A stretch of 64,000 nt of DNA from Microcoleus asticus IPMA8 (GTDB lineage: Bacteria; Cyanobacteriota; Cyanobacteriia; Cyanobacteriales; Microcoleaceae). The notes beneath the pieces are model-generated. The model searched no databases. It was not told the origin of the DNA and worked only from the letters and a program-made list of their open reading frames with translations. The DNA lies in the NCBI RefSeq assembly GCF_013179805.1, contig NZ_SRRZ01000013.1, positions 1 through 64,000 of the forward strand, given 5' to 3'. The stretch's first letter is position 1. Every line of letters begins with the position of its first letter. The position numbers and the translations under genes are program-made. This document shows, piece after piece, positions 17,869 through 25,385 of the stretch.

Positions 17869-18759
17869 ATGTCGGAGGCAGGACGGCCGCTGACAGTGCC
17901 GAAAGAGTTTCTGAGTCCTCCCGGTGACTTCAATCCGACACTGCTGCTGTTTTTGAGTGCAGTAGCGATTATCGTGATTTCTAACTTGGGTTTCTGGTGT
18001 TGGGAATGGCCGCAGTGGTGTTGTTTTTCGCTGAACGTGTTGGCTTTGCACATGGCTGGAACTGTGATTCACGATGCGTCTCACAATGCAGCCCATCGCG
18101 ATCGCACAATCAATGCTATTTTGGGACACGGCAGCGCGCTGATGTTGGGTTTTGCATTTCCGGTGTTTACGCGGGTACATATGCAGCATCACGCTCACGT
18201 CAATGACCCAGATAACGATCCAGACCATTATGTTTCTACCGGCGGGCCTTTGTGGTTGATTGCTGCGAGGTTTTTTTACCACGAGATTTTCTTTTTTAAG
18301 CGCAAACTGTGGCGGAAATACGAATTATTGGAATGGTTTCTCAGCCGTTTGTTTGTGATCGCGATCGTGTATATCTCGATTCAATACGACCATTTAGATT
18401 ACGTGCTGAATTTTTGGTTTTCTCCGGCTTTAGTGGTGGGATTAGCCTTGGGGTTATTTTTTGATTATTTGCCGCACCGTCCGTTTCACGATCGCGATCG
18501 CTGGAAAAATGCCAGAGTATATCCGAGTCCTATTCTGAATATCTTAATTTTGGGACAGAACTATCACCTGATCCATCATTTGTGGCCTTCAATTCCTTGG
18601 TATAATTACAAGCCTGCTTACGAAGCTGTGAAGCCGCTGTTAGATGAAAAGGGTTCTCCTCAAACTTTGGGAATATTGGAAGGTAAAAAGGACTTTTGGA
18701 GTTTTATATATGACATCTTTTTAGGGATTAGGTTGCATCACAAGAAAGCGTCTGATTGA
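17869..18759 (+). CDS. crtR: Beta-carotene hydroxylase
   Basis: The 296-residue membrane di-iron hydroxylase of the fatty-acid-desaturase superfamily adds 3-hydroxyl groups to beta-carotene and deoxymyxol (zeaxanthin, myxoxanthophyll synthesis). Histidine boxes are visible: HDASH (68-72), HMQHHAH (104-110) and HLIHH near 240. Four hydrophobic segments lie between them. The start at ATG 17869 is preceded by AAGGAG. A strong terminator follows immediately. The assignment to the cyanobacterial CrtR family is confident. Confidence 0.93.
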   Translation: MSEAGRPLTVPKEFLSPPGDFNPTLLLFLSAVAIIVISNLGFWCWEWPQWCCFSLNVLALHMAGTVIHDASHNAAHRDRTINAILGHGSALMLGFAFPVFTRVHMQHHAHVNDPDNDPDHYVSTGGPLWLIAARFFYHEIFFFKRKLWRKYELLEWFLSRLFVIAIVYISIQYDHLDYVLNFWFSPALVVGLALGLFFDYLPHRPFHDRDRWKNARVYPSPILNILILGQNYHLIHHLWPSIPWYNYKPAYEAVKPLLDEKGSPQTLGILEGKKDFWSFIYDIFLGIRLHHKKASD

Positions 18760-18760
18760 C

Positions 18761-18795
18761 AAAAAACCCGGTTTCTCGAAGAAACCGGGTTTTTT
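18761..18795 (+). terminator. Intrinsic terminator of crtR
   Basis: A perfect 16-bp stem, AAAAAACCCGGTTTCT / AGAAACCGGGTTTTTT, with loop CGA, starts two bases after the crtR stop codon. The AAACCGGGTTT core also appears as a dispersed motif elsewhere in the window. Confidence 0.88.
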
Positions 18796-18917
18796 TTATA
18801 ATAAAAGCTTTTAACCGTATATGCCCAGGGCAGTTTTTGTACTGTATCAAGTCCCGTAAAAAATAAACCCACCTGTAATGGTGAGTTAACTTTTAAATCA
18901 AGCCCAAAGTGAATCTA

Positions 18918-19325
18918 TTATTTTTCCCCAGCCACCGCCACCGCTAAATTCCTATCCGGGCGCAAATTTTGAGCTCCCCGTAAATAAGGATGATAAATTT
19001 CAGTATGTGCGGGCCAATTGATGTGAATCAAAAAGCGGATGCAGCGTTCCAAAGCACCCTCAACGTGCATTTGCTGTACGTCCAACAAAGGAACATTACA
19101 CCAGTGAGGACGTTCGCGGGCGATCGCGGCCGGAAACACAGCATCTAAATCACGAGTTGCAGAAAACGTGGCACTAATAATTAATTCTGGATTTATATCA
19201 TTTTTTGCTTCTAATTCATCTAACAATTCTCTCACCGCTTCTCGAATTGCTTCCACCGAATTCTCGCTGGCAGTTGTTGCCCCGCGAATCGCCCGCACTT
19301 GCCACTCCACGCAAATTTCCTCCAT
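18918..19325 (-). CDS. aroH: Chorismate mutase, AroH type
   Basis: The 135-residue monofunctional chorismate mutase converts chorismate to prephenate for Phe/Tyr synthesis. It has the AroH fold signatures VRAIRGATTASENS (near the N-terminus), TRDLDAVFPAAIAR and the late arginine-containing helix. I start it at ATG 19325 (MEEICVEWQ). An ATG at 19343 lies only in the ATTAGTC heptamer array and would add six residues. The length equals the family norm. Confidence 0.92.
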   Translation of the reverse strand: MEEICVEWQVRAIRGATTASENSVEAIREAVRELLDELEAKNDINPELIISATFSATRDLDAVFPAAIARERPHWCNVPLLDVQQMHVEGALERCIRFLIHINWPAHTEIYHPYLRGAQNLRPDRNLAVAVAGEK

Positions 19326-19334
19326 ATTTTTGTT

Positions 19335-19369
19335 ATTAGTCATTAGTCATTAGTCATTAGTCATTAGTC
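19335..19369. repeat. Five ATTAGTC heptamers abutting aroH
   Basis: Five exact tandem copies of ATTAGTC (35 bp) end a few bases upstream of the aroH start. This is the heptanucleotide tandem repeat (STRR) type well known in filamentous cyanobacteria. Related heptamers recur near 19545-19580. Confidence 0.9.
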
Positions 19370-19440
19370 ATACTAAATTAGGCTTAAATACCCAGTTTAT
19401 TTCTTAGTCCCCGCTTGAGTGGACTTCGTTTGTGTAGTTT

Positions 19441-19513
19441 GACCTCGAACTCGTAGGCGAAGCCAGCGCGAAGCTCTTATGACGGGCAAAGCGCCACATT
19501 TGAGTTTGAGGTC
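19441..19513. repeat. Short inverted-repeat element between aroH and sppA
   Basis: GACCTCGAACTC (19441-19452) and GAGTTTGAGGTC (19502-19513) are inverted with one mismatch and enclose about 49 bases. There is no coding potential. Confidence 0.4.
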
Positions 19514-19589
19514 AACAGGTTTCAATCGCCCAATCATCCAGGGAGTAACTAATGACTACTGACTCCTGACCAATGACTAATTTATTTAA

Positions 19590-20408
19590 TCACGGGCGAT
19601 ACATCCACAGCGGCAAACCGCTAGTAGAAAGCTCGAATTCCAGCACATTATTGTAAGCTGAAAGCCCGGATATATCCAGACTACTCCCCAAGACGCGATT
19701 TAGGAAAGGTTTTTGTTTTTCTAGCGTGCAGCACTCGGTTTTTTCCGGGTCGAGGCCTGCGAGTTCGGCGGCAAGGCGGCGAGCGTCCTCTTCTGTTCCC
19801 AGTCGATCGACCAAACCCAATTCTAAGGCTTGCTGGCCGGTAAAAACGCGGCCGTCGGCAAAAGTTTTCACGTTTTCAACTGCCAATTTCCGGGCTTCAG
19901 CAACGGTTTCCACGAATTGCTGGTAGCTGGTGTCGATCAAGTCTTGCAGAATTTGCTGTTCAGGATCTGTCAATTCTCGATCGAATGCCAAGATATCTTT
20001 ATACGGTCCCGATTTAATCACCTGAAAAGAAACGCCTACTTTTTCTAACAGCCGTTCTAGATTGTTGCCCCGGATAATCACGCCAATACTGCCAGTAATT
20101 GTACCGGGATTGGCAACGATATGCTCGGCTCCCATGCCGATGTAAACTCCGCCTGAAGCTGAAATATTGCCGAAACTGGCAACAATTTTGACTTTTTCGC
20201 GCAAACGCTTGAGCGCGCTGTAAATTTCCTGGGAATCGCCCACAGTGCCGCCGGGGCTGTCTATCCGCAGCAGCAAGGCTGGAAATTTGCGTTCTTCAAC
20301 GGTTTTAAGAGCTTCTAGGACTCGTTTACGGGTTTCTCCGGCAATGGCTCCGGTGATTTCGATACGGGCGATTTGTTTGCGATAGCGGGGCTTGAATGGC
20401 CAAATCAT
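19590..20408 (-). CDS. sppA: Signal peptide peptidase SppA, S49 family
   Basis: The 272-residue serine protease of family S49 degrades leftover signal peptides and, in cyanobacteria, helps light acclimation. Visible motifs are IARIEITGAI at the N-terminus, LLRIDSPGGTVGDSQEIY, ASFGNISASGGVYIGMG (nucleophile Ser in SASGG), ITGSIGVI, and GRVFTGQQALELGLVD. I chose the ATG at 20408. The frame is open to 20618, but the upstream part is encoded by the palindromic repeat (peptides RQDACST, GTGKMPV), so it is not conserved protein. Length matches the short 36K-type SppA. Confidence 0.88.
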   Translation of the reverse strand: MIWPFKPRYRKQIARIEITGAIAGETRKRVLEALKTVEERKFPALLLRIDSPGGTVGDSQEIYSALKRLREKVKIVASFGNISASGGVYIGMGAEHIVANPGTITGSIGVIIRGNNLERLLEKVGVSFQVIKSGPYKDILAFDRELTDPEQQILQDLIDTSYQQFVETVAEARKLAVENVKTFADGRVFTGQQALELGLVDRLGTEEDARRLAAELAGLDPEKTECCTLEKQKPFLNRVLGSSLDISGLSAYNNVLEFELSTSGLPLWMYRP

Positions 20409-20494
20409 GGGCAGTGTACAGACAATGTTACGGGTTTTTGTAGCTAACTTCTTATAGTGTGCCTTATTCATCGGGGTAGATGTTGTGGCTGTGT

Positions 20495-20587
20495 TCGCAA
20501 CAGGCATCTTGCCTGTTCCAGATTGTTCGCAACAGGCAAGATGCTTGTTCCACCTTGATTTTGTGGAACAGGCATCTTGTCTGTTCC
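20495..20587. repeat. GGAACAGGC dispersed repeat, three arms, copy C
   Basis: Three palindromic arms (CAACAGGCATCTTGCCTGTTCC and two variants) lie just upstream of sppA, with an open frame running through them into sppA. Confidence 0.8.
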
Positions 20588-20713
20588 TAATGGCAGATCG
20601 AGATTTGTACGATCGCACTTAACCCACGTTCGATATATAATTGTAAAAATTGCTTAACAAATCTACATCATTCTCGTGAGAGCCACTCTCATCAATTATT
20701 TGGAGTCTCCACC

Positions 20714-21787
20714 ATGCAGCTAAAACTTACCGATTCTAAACTGCCTTTTGCCCCGCTGTTGCTGATTGCGCCGTTTTTCCTGTGGGGAACCGCGATGGTA
20801 GCGATGAAGGGGGTAATGCCGCACACAACGCCGCTGTTTGTGGCATTCGTGCGTTTAGTACCTGCGGGCGTGTTGGTGCTGCTGGCGGCGGCACTGATGG
20901 GAAAACCGCAGCCGCAGGGTTGGAAAGCTTGGCTGTGGATTTCGCTGTTTGCTTTAGTTGACGCTACTTTGTTTCAAGGCTTTTTAGCCGAAGGTTTGAC
21001 CCGAACCGGTGCGGGTTTGGGTTCGGTGATGATTGATTCTCAGCCGCTAGCTGTGGCGATTTTGTGTTTGTGGCTGTTTCAAGAAAAAATTGGTTTTTGG
21101 GGCTGGTTGGGATTAGTTATTGGCGTTGCGGGCATCAGTTTGATTGGGTTGCCGGATGGCTGGATTTTGGGCCTTTTTCATCCTGAAAACGCGCCGGTTT
21201 CTGCGGGTATCGAACAGTTGTTTCAGGGTGGAGAATGGTTGATGCTGTTGGCTGCCTTGTCGATGGCTGTGGGTACGGTTTTGGTGCGCTGGGTTTGCCG
21301 CTATGTTGATCCGGTGGTGGCGACTGGTTGGCACATGATTTTGGGCGGTTTGCCGCTGTTGGCAATTTCGGCTGCAACTGAGTCTGAACAGTTTGTGAAT
21401 ATCGATTTTTCCGGCTGGATGGCATTAGGTTATTCTACTGTGTTCGGAAGTGCGATCGCCTACGGTTTATTTTTTTATTTTGCTTCGAGTGGCAGTCTAA
21501 CCAGTTTAAGTTCTCTTACCTTTCTTACGCCTGTATTTGCTTTGCTGTTCGGCAATTTGTTCTTAGGCGAAGTGCTGAATCCGCTGCAATCGATGGGAGT
21601 TGGGCTGACTTTGGTGAGTATTTATTTGATTAATCAGCGGGATACTTTGGGTGATAAATTGCGAAAAGTGCGGCACGGTGAAGCGAGTGCAGAAGTTGAA
21701 GCAACAGGATTGTTAGAATCGTCTGAGTTGAATTCTGTAGAATTACCCGTGCAGTTGCGGGTTAGCGAACTGGAATCAGAAGTTTAG
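20714..21787 (+). CDS. EamA family (DMT) transporter
   Basis: The 357-residue protein has ten hydrophobic helices and two EamA repeats: residues about 12-145 (FFLWGTAMVAMKGVMP..FVAFVRLVPAG) and about 170-310. The polar C-terminal tail of about 50 residues is not part of the family core. These exporters handle amino acids or metabolites; the substrate cannot be read from sequence. TGGAGTCTCCA (20701-20711) contains the Shine-Dalgarno GGAG and is palindromic, so translation might be modulated. It is monocistronic. Confidence 0.85.
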   Translation: MQLKLTDSKLPFAPLLLIAPFFLWGTAMVAMKGVMPHTTPLFVAFVRLVPAGVLVLLAAALMGKPQPQGWKAWLWISLFALVDATLFQGFLAEGLTRTGAGLGSVMIDSQPLAVAILCLWLFQEKIGFWGWLGLVIGVAGISLIGLPDGWILGLFHPENAPVSAGIEQLFQGGEWLMLLAALSMAVGTVLVRWVCRYVDPVVATGWHMILGGLPLLAISAATESEQFVNIDFSGWMALGYSTVFGSAIAYGLFFYFASSGSLTSLSSLTFLTPVFALLFGNLFLGEVLNPLQSMGVGLTLVSIYLINQRDTLGDKLRKVRHGEASAEVEATGLLESSELNSVELPVQLRVSELESEV

Positions 21788-21800
21788 CGCTTTGACAAAT

Positions 21801-22220
21801 TTAGGGAGAATTGGTTAATTCAAGAATTAACTGATTTGGAGTTACAATCCTAGGAATAGTAACCGGAAAATCTCGCGGGTTGCGGGTGACAATGGCATCA
21901 ATTAGATTGATTACAGCACTGCTGTACTGAATTGCATCTTCAAAATCCTTGAAGTTGCAGGTTAATGCCATTGAAATAACAGAGTTATCTACTGTTGCTA
22001 CTTGACAAAATGTAGCTATATACCTCAAAAATTCAAGCGTTGAATCTCGACCTTTAGCTTTACGGATAATATAGTAAAGGTCGCTAAAAGTTGAGGCTGA
22101 AATATAGCCTTCTACCTCTCCTTGTTCAACTAAGGACAAAACTTGTTCGCTTTCGCCAAAAAATGGCTGTCTTTCAAGGGCGATATCTAAAATGATGTTG
22201 GTATCTAGCAAGATTTTCAC
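21801..22220 (-). CDS. PIN-domain ribonuclease toxin (VapC-like)
   Basis: The 139-residue PIN protein starts VKILLDTNIILDIAL, with Asp6 as the first catalytic acid. Further acids lie in FKDFEDAIQYSSA and the TRNPRDF motif near the end. The start is GTG at 22220, which overlaps the antitoxin stop codon (GTGA, 22217-22220). This tight coupling argues against the longer frame that begins at 22250. It probably cleaves RNA and is neutralised by the upstream partner. Confidence 0.85.
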   Translation of the reverse strand: MKILLDTNIILDIALERQPFFGESEQVLSLVEQGEVEGYISASTFSDLYYIIRKAKGRDSTLEFLRYIATFCQVATVDNSVISMALTCNFKDFEDAIQYSSAVINLIDAIVTRNPRDFPVTIPRIVTPNQLILELTNSP

Positions 22221-22507
22221 AGATTGTATTTCTCCTTTAAAGCTTCCCATCTAGCTGCCTCTGCATCGAAGTCAGGTGAAACAGGTTCAGTATTTTCAAA
22301 CCAGGCTTGCAAAGCCTTGATTTTAGTTGTCACTTTTCTTTTAGGCTTAGCTTCCTCCGACTGAATTAGTGGATCTGGAGAACTGACAACCGTATCAGCT
22401 AGCTGCAAGACGATGATTTCTACATCTCCCGGCGGCATATTCACGGGTTCCACAACTACCAAGTTGCCAGTCGCATCGATTTTACCTCTAAGTTTGTATG
22501 CTTGCAT
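22217..22507 (-). CDS. Antitoxin-like partner of the PIN toxin
   Basis: The 96-residue protein has a beta-rich N-terminal half (MQAYKLRGKIDATGNLVVVE) and a basic linker (PKRKVTTK). A helical acidic C-terminal tail, FDAEAARWEALKEKYNL, is of the kind that wraps a toxin. I do not recognise a named antitoxin family. The position directly before, and overlapping by four bases, the PIN gene supports the role. Confidence 0.7.
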   Translation of the reverse strand: MQAYKLRGKIDATGNLVVVEPVNMPPGDVEIIVLQLADTVVSSPDPLIQSEEAKPKRKVTTKIKALQAWFENTEPVSPDFDAEAARWEALKEKYNL

Positions 22508-22558
22508 GGTAATCTCCGATAACTATGTTTCTATTATATGACATAATAACTTGTTTCA

Positions 22559-23233
22559 TTACCAATCCTCTTCACCACCAATCTTAATGTCTCTGCTTTG
22601 AATCTCTTCTATAAAAATTTTTAAACTGGGATTTTCTGCGCAATGCTTCATCAAAACTTTATGCTTGCGATATGGTGCTGAAATTACTCGATAATATTCA
22701 GGATTTTTAGCATTAGCGTCGATCGTAAAATTGTGTTTTTTCTGAAGTTCTCTATTTAAAGTATCGAGACAGTTCTTAACTTTATATTTTTTAGTGTCGG
22801 TATAATACAGTGGAAGCAACCAACACTCAATAGAATGTACGGAGATTGCAAATATAATTTTTTGTTGATATGTGCTGTAAAAATCATCGCCGCTTGCACC
22901 CCTAAACTTTTCAATAACTTTTTCAATTAACTGCTGAGGAGTAAATTCACCGTTTTCATCTTGCTTGGGGATATTATAATCTTCTGAAACATCCGTATCT
23001 ATTTGGATAATGATATAGTCAATAAATTGCAATGCTTCTTGGAAATCTCTTGACTTACAATAATCAAAAACTAGAGTCCAGCCGCCGTAGGTGGATTTAT
23101 TCTCATTGTCTTTATCTCTTTCTGGTTGAAGTTGTCTGATATCTAAATCTGGACTATTGAAAGATCCAGCTAAAATATTCTCAATAACAATCTGGTCAGT
23201 AAGTCCCTCTGTAACCAATCCAAAACTAATCAT
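22559..23233 (-). CDS. TOPRIM-type nuclease-like protein
   Basis: The 224-residue protein opens MISFGLVTEGLTDQIVIENI, a TOPRIM first motif with Glu9. It follows with IIIQIDTDVSED (Asp79, Asp81), the TOPRIM DxD motif. It also has a conserved-looking HSIECWLLP segment. OLD-family nucleases use this fold to cut DNA. The start lies one base after the stop of the ATPase gene at 23235, so the two are co-translated. I infer a split ATPase/TOPRIM system, like PARIS (AriA/AriB) or a divided OLD, but cannot name the subtype. Confidence 0.65.
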   Translation of the reverse strand: MISFGLVTEGLTDQIVIENILAGSFNSPDLDIRQLQPERDKDNENKSTYGGWTLVFDYCKSRDFQEALQFIDYIIIQIDTDVSEDYNIPKQDENGEFTPQQLIEKVIEKFRGASGDDFYSTYQQKIIFAISVHSIECWLLPLYYTDTKKYKVKNCLDTLNRELQKKHNFTIDANAKNPEYYRVISAPYRKHKVLMKHCAENPSLKIFIEEIQSRDIKIGGEEDW

Positions 23234-23234
23234 A

Positions 23235-24344
23235 TTAAAAATTTTTAGGAAGTCCGCCGATATAGCCCCTCAAAAACGCCTCTGATAATTTTACAGGTTC
23301 CTGTCCTTCGAGAGGTTCAGGTTTGAGAATGCGTGTAGCTTTAGTATGCCCTAATTGGTTGCGGTAGATCGCAAACAGCCGCTGTTCCTCATCATCTAAA
23401 TCTAAACCGTCCAAAACTGCCGGGTTGTGGGTTGTGAATATAACTTGTTTGTCGTGTTTTTTGGCTAATTCGACTAATTCTTGCATTAATCTGCGACACA
23501 ATCTGGGGTTGAGGGAAGCGTCAATGTTATCTATTGCAAAAAATTTAGGCGTGAGATCGCTAATAAATAAAGCAAAGTAAAAAAGCAAAAATAAAAAGCC
23601 TTCATTAGAACTTCTTTGGTCAAAGTAAGTTAAATCCGGGTCTAAGTATCTATCTTTAATTGGGAGAGAGTTTTGAATATTTGATAAATGTGGAGGAGCT
23701 TCAAAATCTTGAAACCAATCTATCAGTTGCAGCTTTTTTTTTATTTCATTAAGCTGCTCTTGCTTATCATCTGAATTCAAGAATTTTAAAAGTTTAAACA
23801 AACCTTCTCCATTAATCCCTAATGGTTGAATTTGGCCTTCTTTTTCAAAAGTTCGTAAAGCTTGGTTTTCAGGAGAGTAAATTATAAATTTCCATAGATA
23901 AACTATTTGATAAGCCTGATGTTTAAGAATCTTATTTTTTTCTATATTGGTGCCAGTATAATAACTTACAAAATCTGGAAGTGGACTATAACAAATATAA
24001 TAATTGCTGTCATTAACCCACTGAGAATAGGGAGAGTTATCATTTTGTAAACGAAACTTAAATTCTTGTCCATCATTCCACCGTAAGTCAATTTTGATCT
24101 CTTCAACCAAATTTTCCTTTTCAAAAGCCGATCGCATAAATTGAGGTTCTGTAACTCTGATGCCCCGAGAAGCTAAAAACTCGTTATCCAGCTTGTCATC
24201 AGCCGCCGCAGAAGCAAGGGCGATCGCCTCTAGGATATTACTCTTGCCGCAGCCATTTTCACCAATCAATACGGTGACTCGTCCTAATTCTAGCTTCAGC
24301 TTTTGAATGGACTTATAATTTTCGATTCTGACTTCTCCAATCAT
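23235..24344 (-). CDS. AAA/ABC-type ATPase paired with a TOPRIM protein
   Basis: The 369-residue SMC/OLD-like ATPase has Walker A LIGENGCGKSN (residues 27-36). Walker B is FFAIDNIDASLNP near 270, with Asn instead of the usual catalytic Glu in the first position after Asp. The H-loop is VIFTTHNPAVLDG near 300. The middle (about 95-250) is a helical insertion. It begins MIGEVRIENYKSIQKLKLEL, typical for the family. The TOPRIM gene follows with a one-base gap. A TA pair and an M28 peptidase are the next neighbours. Defence function is an inference. Confidence 0.75.
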   Translation of the reverse strand: MIGEVRIENYKSIQKLKLELGRVTVLIGENGCGKSNILEAIALASAAADDKLDNEFLASRGIRVTEPQFMRSAFEKENLVEEIKIDLRWNDGQEFKFRLQNDNSPYSQWVNDSNYYICYSPLPDFVSYYTGTNIEKNKILKHQAYQIVYLWKFIIYSPENQALRTFEKEGQIQPLGINGEGLFKLLKFLNSDDKQEQLNEIKKKLQLIDWFQDFEAPPHLSNIQNSLPIKDRYLDPDLTYFDQRSSNEGFLFLLFYFALFISDLTPKFFAIDNIDASLNPRLCRRLMQELVELAKKHDKQVIFTTHNPAVLDGLDLDDEEQRLFAIYRNQLGHTKATRILKPEPLEGQEPVKLSEAFLRGYIGGLPKNF

Positions 24345-24391
24345 AATTCAATCCCATATAATCTTAATGTACTCATTGTATCTCCGATCGC

Positions 24392-25240
24392 ATGAATCTC
24401 AAAGAACGCTTGCACAGCCATCTGATTCAAATTGTACGCGATCGCAATCCATACCTCGCATCCGAAGGGCATTTTTATGCTCAGCAATACATCCGCGAAC
24501 AGTTGGCACAGTGGGGAACTGTAGAAATTGACGATTTTTCCGTGCGCGGCCGAATTCATCACAATGTGATTTTGGATTTACCCTCCTTCGATCGGGCGAG
24601 TAAGAAGCAGTTGTCGCCGATCGTAATTGGTGCTCATTACGATACTGCACCCGGATCGCCTGGGGCGGATGATAATGCTACTGGTGTTGCTGTTTTGCTG
24701 GAACTCGCAAGGGATATCGCATCTAGACCGCTCAAATATCCAGTGCAATTAGTCGCCTTCGATATGGAAGAATACGGTTGTTTGGGAAGCAGTCATCATG
24801 CAGCTAAATACAAGCAACAGCAAAAGTCAATCCGGTTAATGATTTCTTTGGAAATGTTGGGTTATTGCAACCATAATCCTAATTCTCAAAGCTATCCCGC
24901 TGGCTTGAAAGATTTTTATCCTAATAGTGGCAATTTTATTGCTTTAATTGGCACTTTCCCGACTGTTCCCGATTTGATTAATTTGAGTGGCAAAATTCGC
25001 AAATCGGGTCAGCCCTGCGAGTGGCTGCCGGTGCCGAATCGAGGTTTAATTGTCCCCGATACTCGCCGCAGCGATCATGTTCCTTTTTGGGATAATGGTT
25101 ATCCGGCTATCATGGTGACTGATACTGCTAATATGCGAAATCCGCATTATCATCGAGAAAGCGATAGGATTGAGACTTTGGATTTGGATTTTCTGACTGG
25201 TGTTTGTCAGGGGTTAGTCAAGGGCATTCGACATCTATAA
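24392..25240 (+). CDS. M28 family zinc aminopeptidase
   Basis: The 282-residue peptidase has the metal ligands of family M28: His82 and Asp84 (GAHYDTAPGSPGADDN, second Asp at 93), and Glu126/Glu127 (FDMEEYGCLGSS). A late His lies in NPHYHRESD near 262. No signal peptide is visible, so the protein is probably cytosolic. It removes N-terminal amino acids; the substrate is unknown. It is divergent from the ATPase gene by about 47 bases. Confidence 0.85.
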   Translation: MNLKERLHSHLIQIVRDRNPYLASEGHFYAQQYIREQLAQWGTVEIDDFSVRGRIHHNVILDLPSFDRASKKQLSPIVIGAHYDTAPGSPGADDNATGVAVLLELARDIASRPLKYPVQLVAFDMEEYGCLGSSHHAAKYKQQQKSIRLMISLEMLGYCNHNPNSQSYPAGLKDFYPNSGNFIALIGTFPTVPDLINLSGKIRKSGQPCEWLPVPNRGLIVPDTRRSDHVPFWDNGYPAIMVTDTANMRNPHYHRESDRIETLDLDFLTGVCQGLVKGIRHL

Positions 25241-25385
25241 TTAACACGATCGACCGCCTGCTAGTTTGAGCGACCAGAAATTATGAGTTTTATGACCCGA
25301 AGTTATGAATTTTATGAATTGACTCGAACAGAAGTTTGTTGAATACTTGTAAATTAATCAAACAAAAATTTCAAAAAAAAGAGAT

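Noticed and set aside
17541..17927. 128-codon plus-strand ORF before crtR
   Set aside because: It overlaps the crtR start in a different frame, its C-terminus is the frame-shifted crtR sequence, and no ribosome site is seen. The upstream part is probably promoter/leader DNA.
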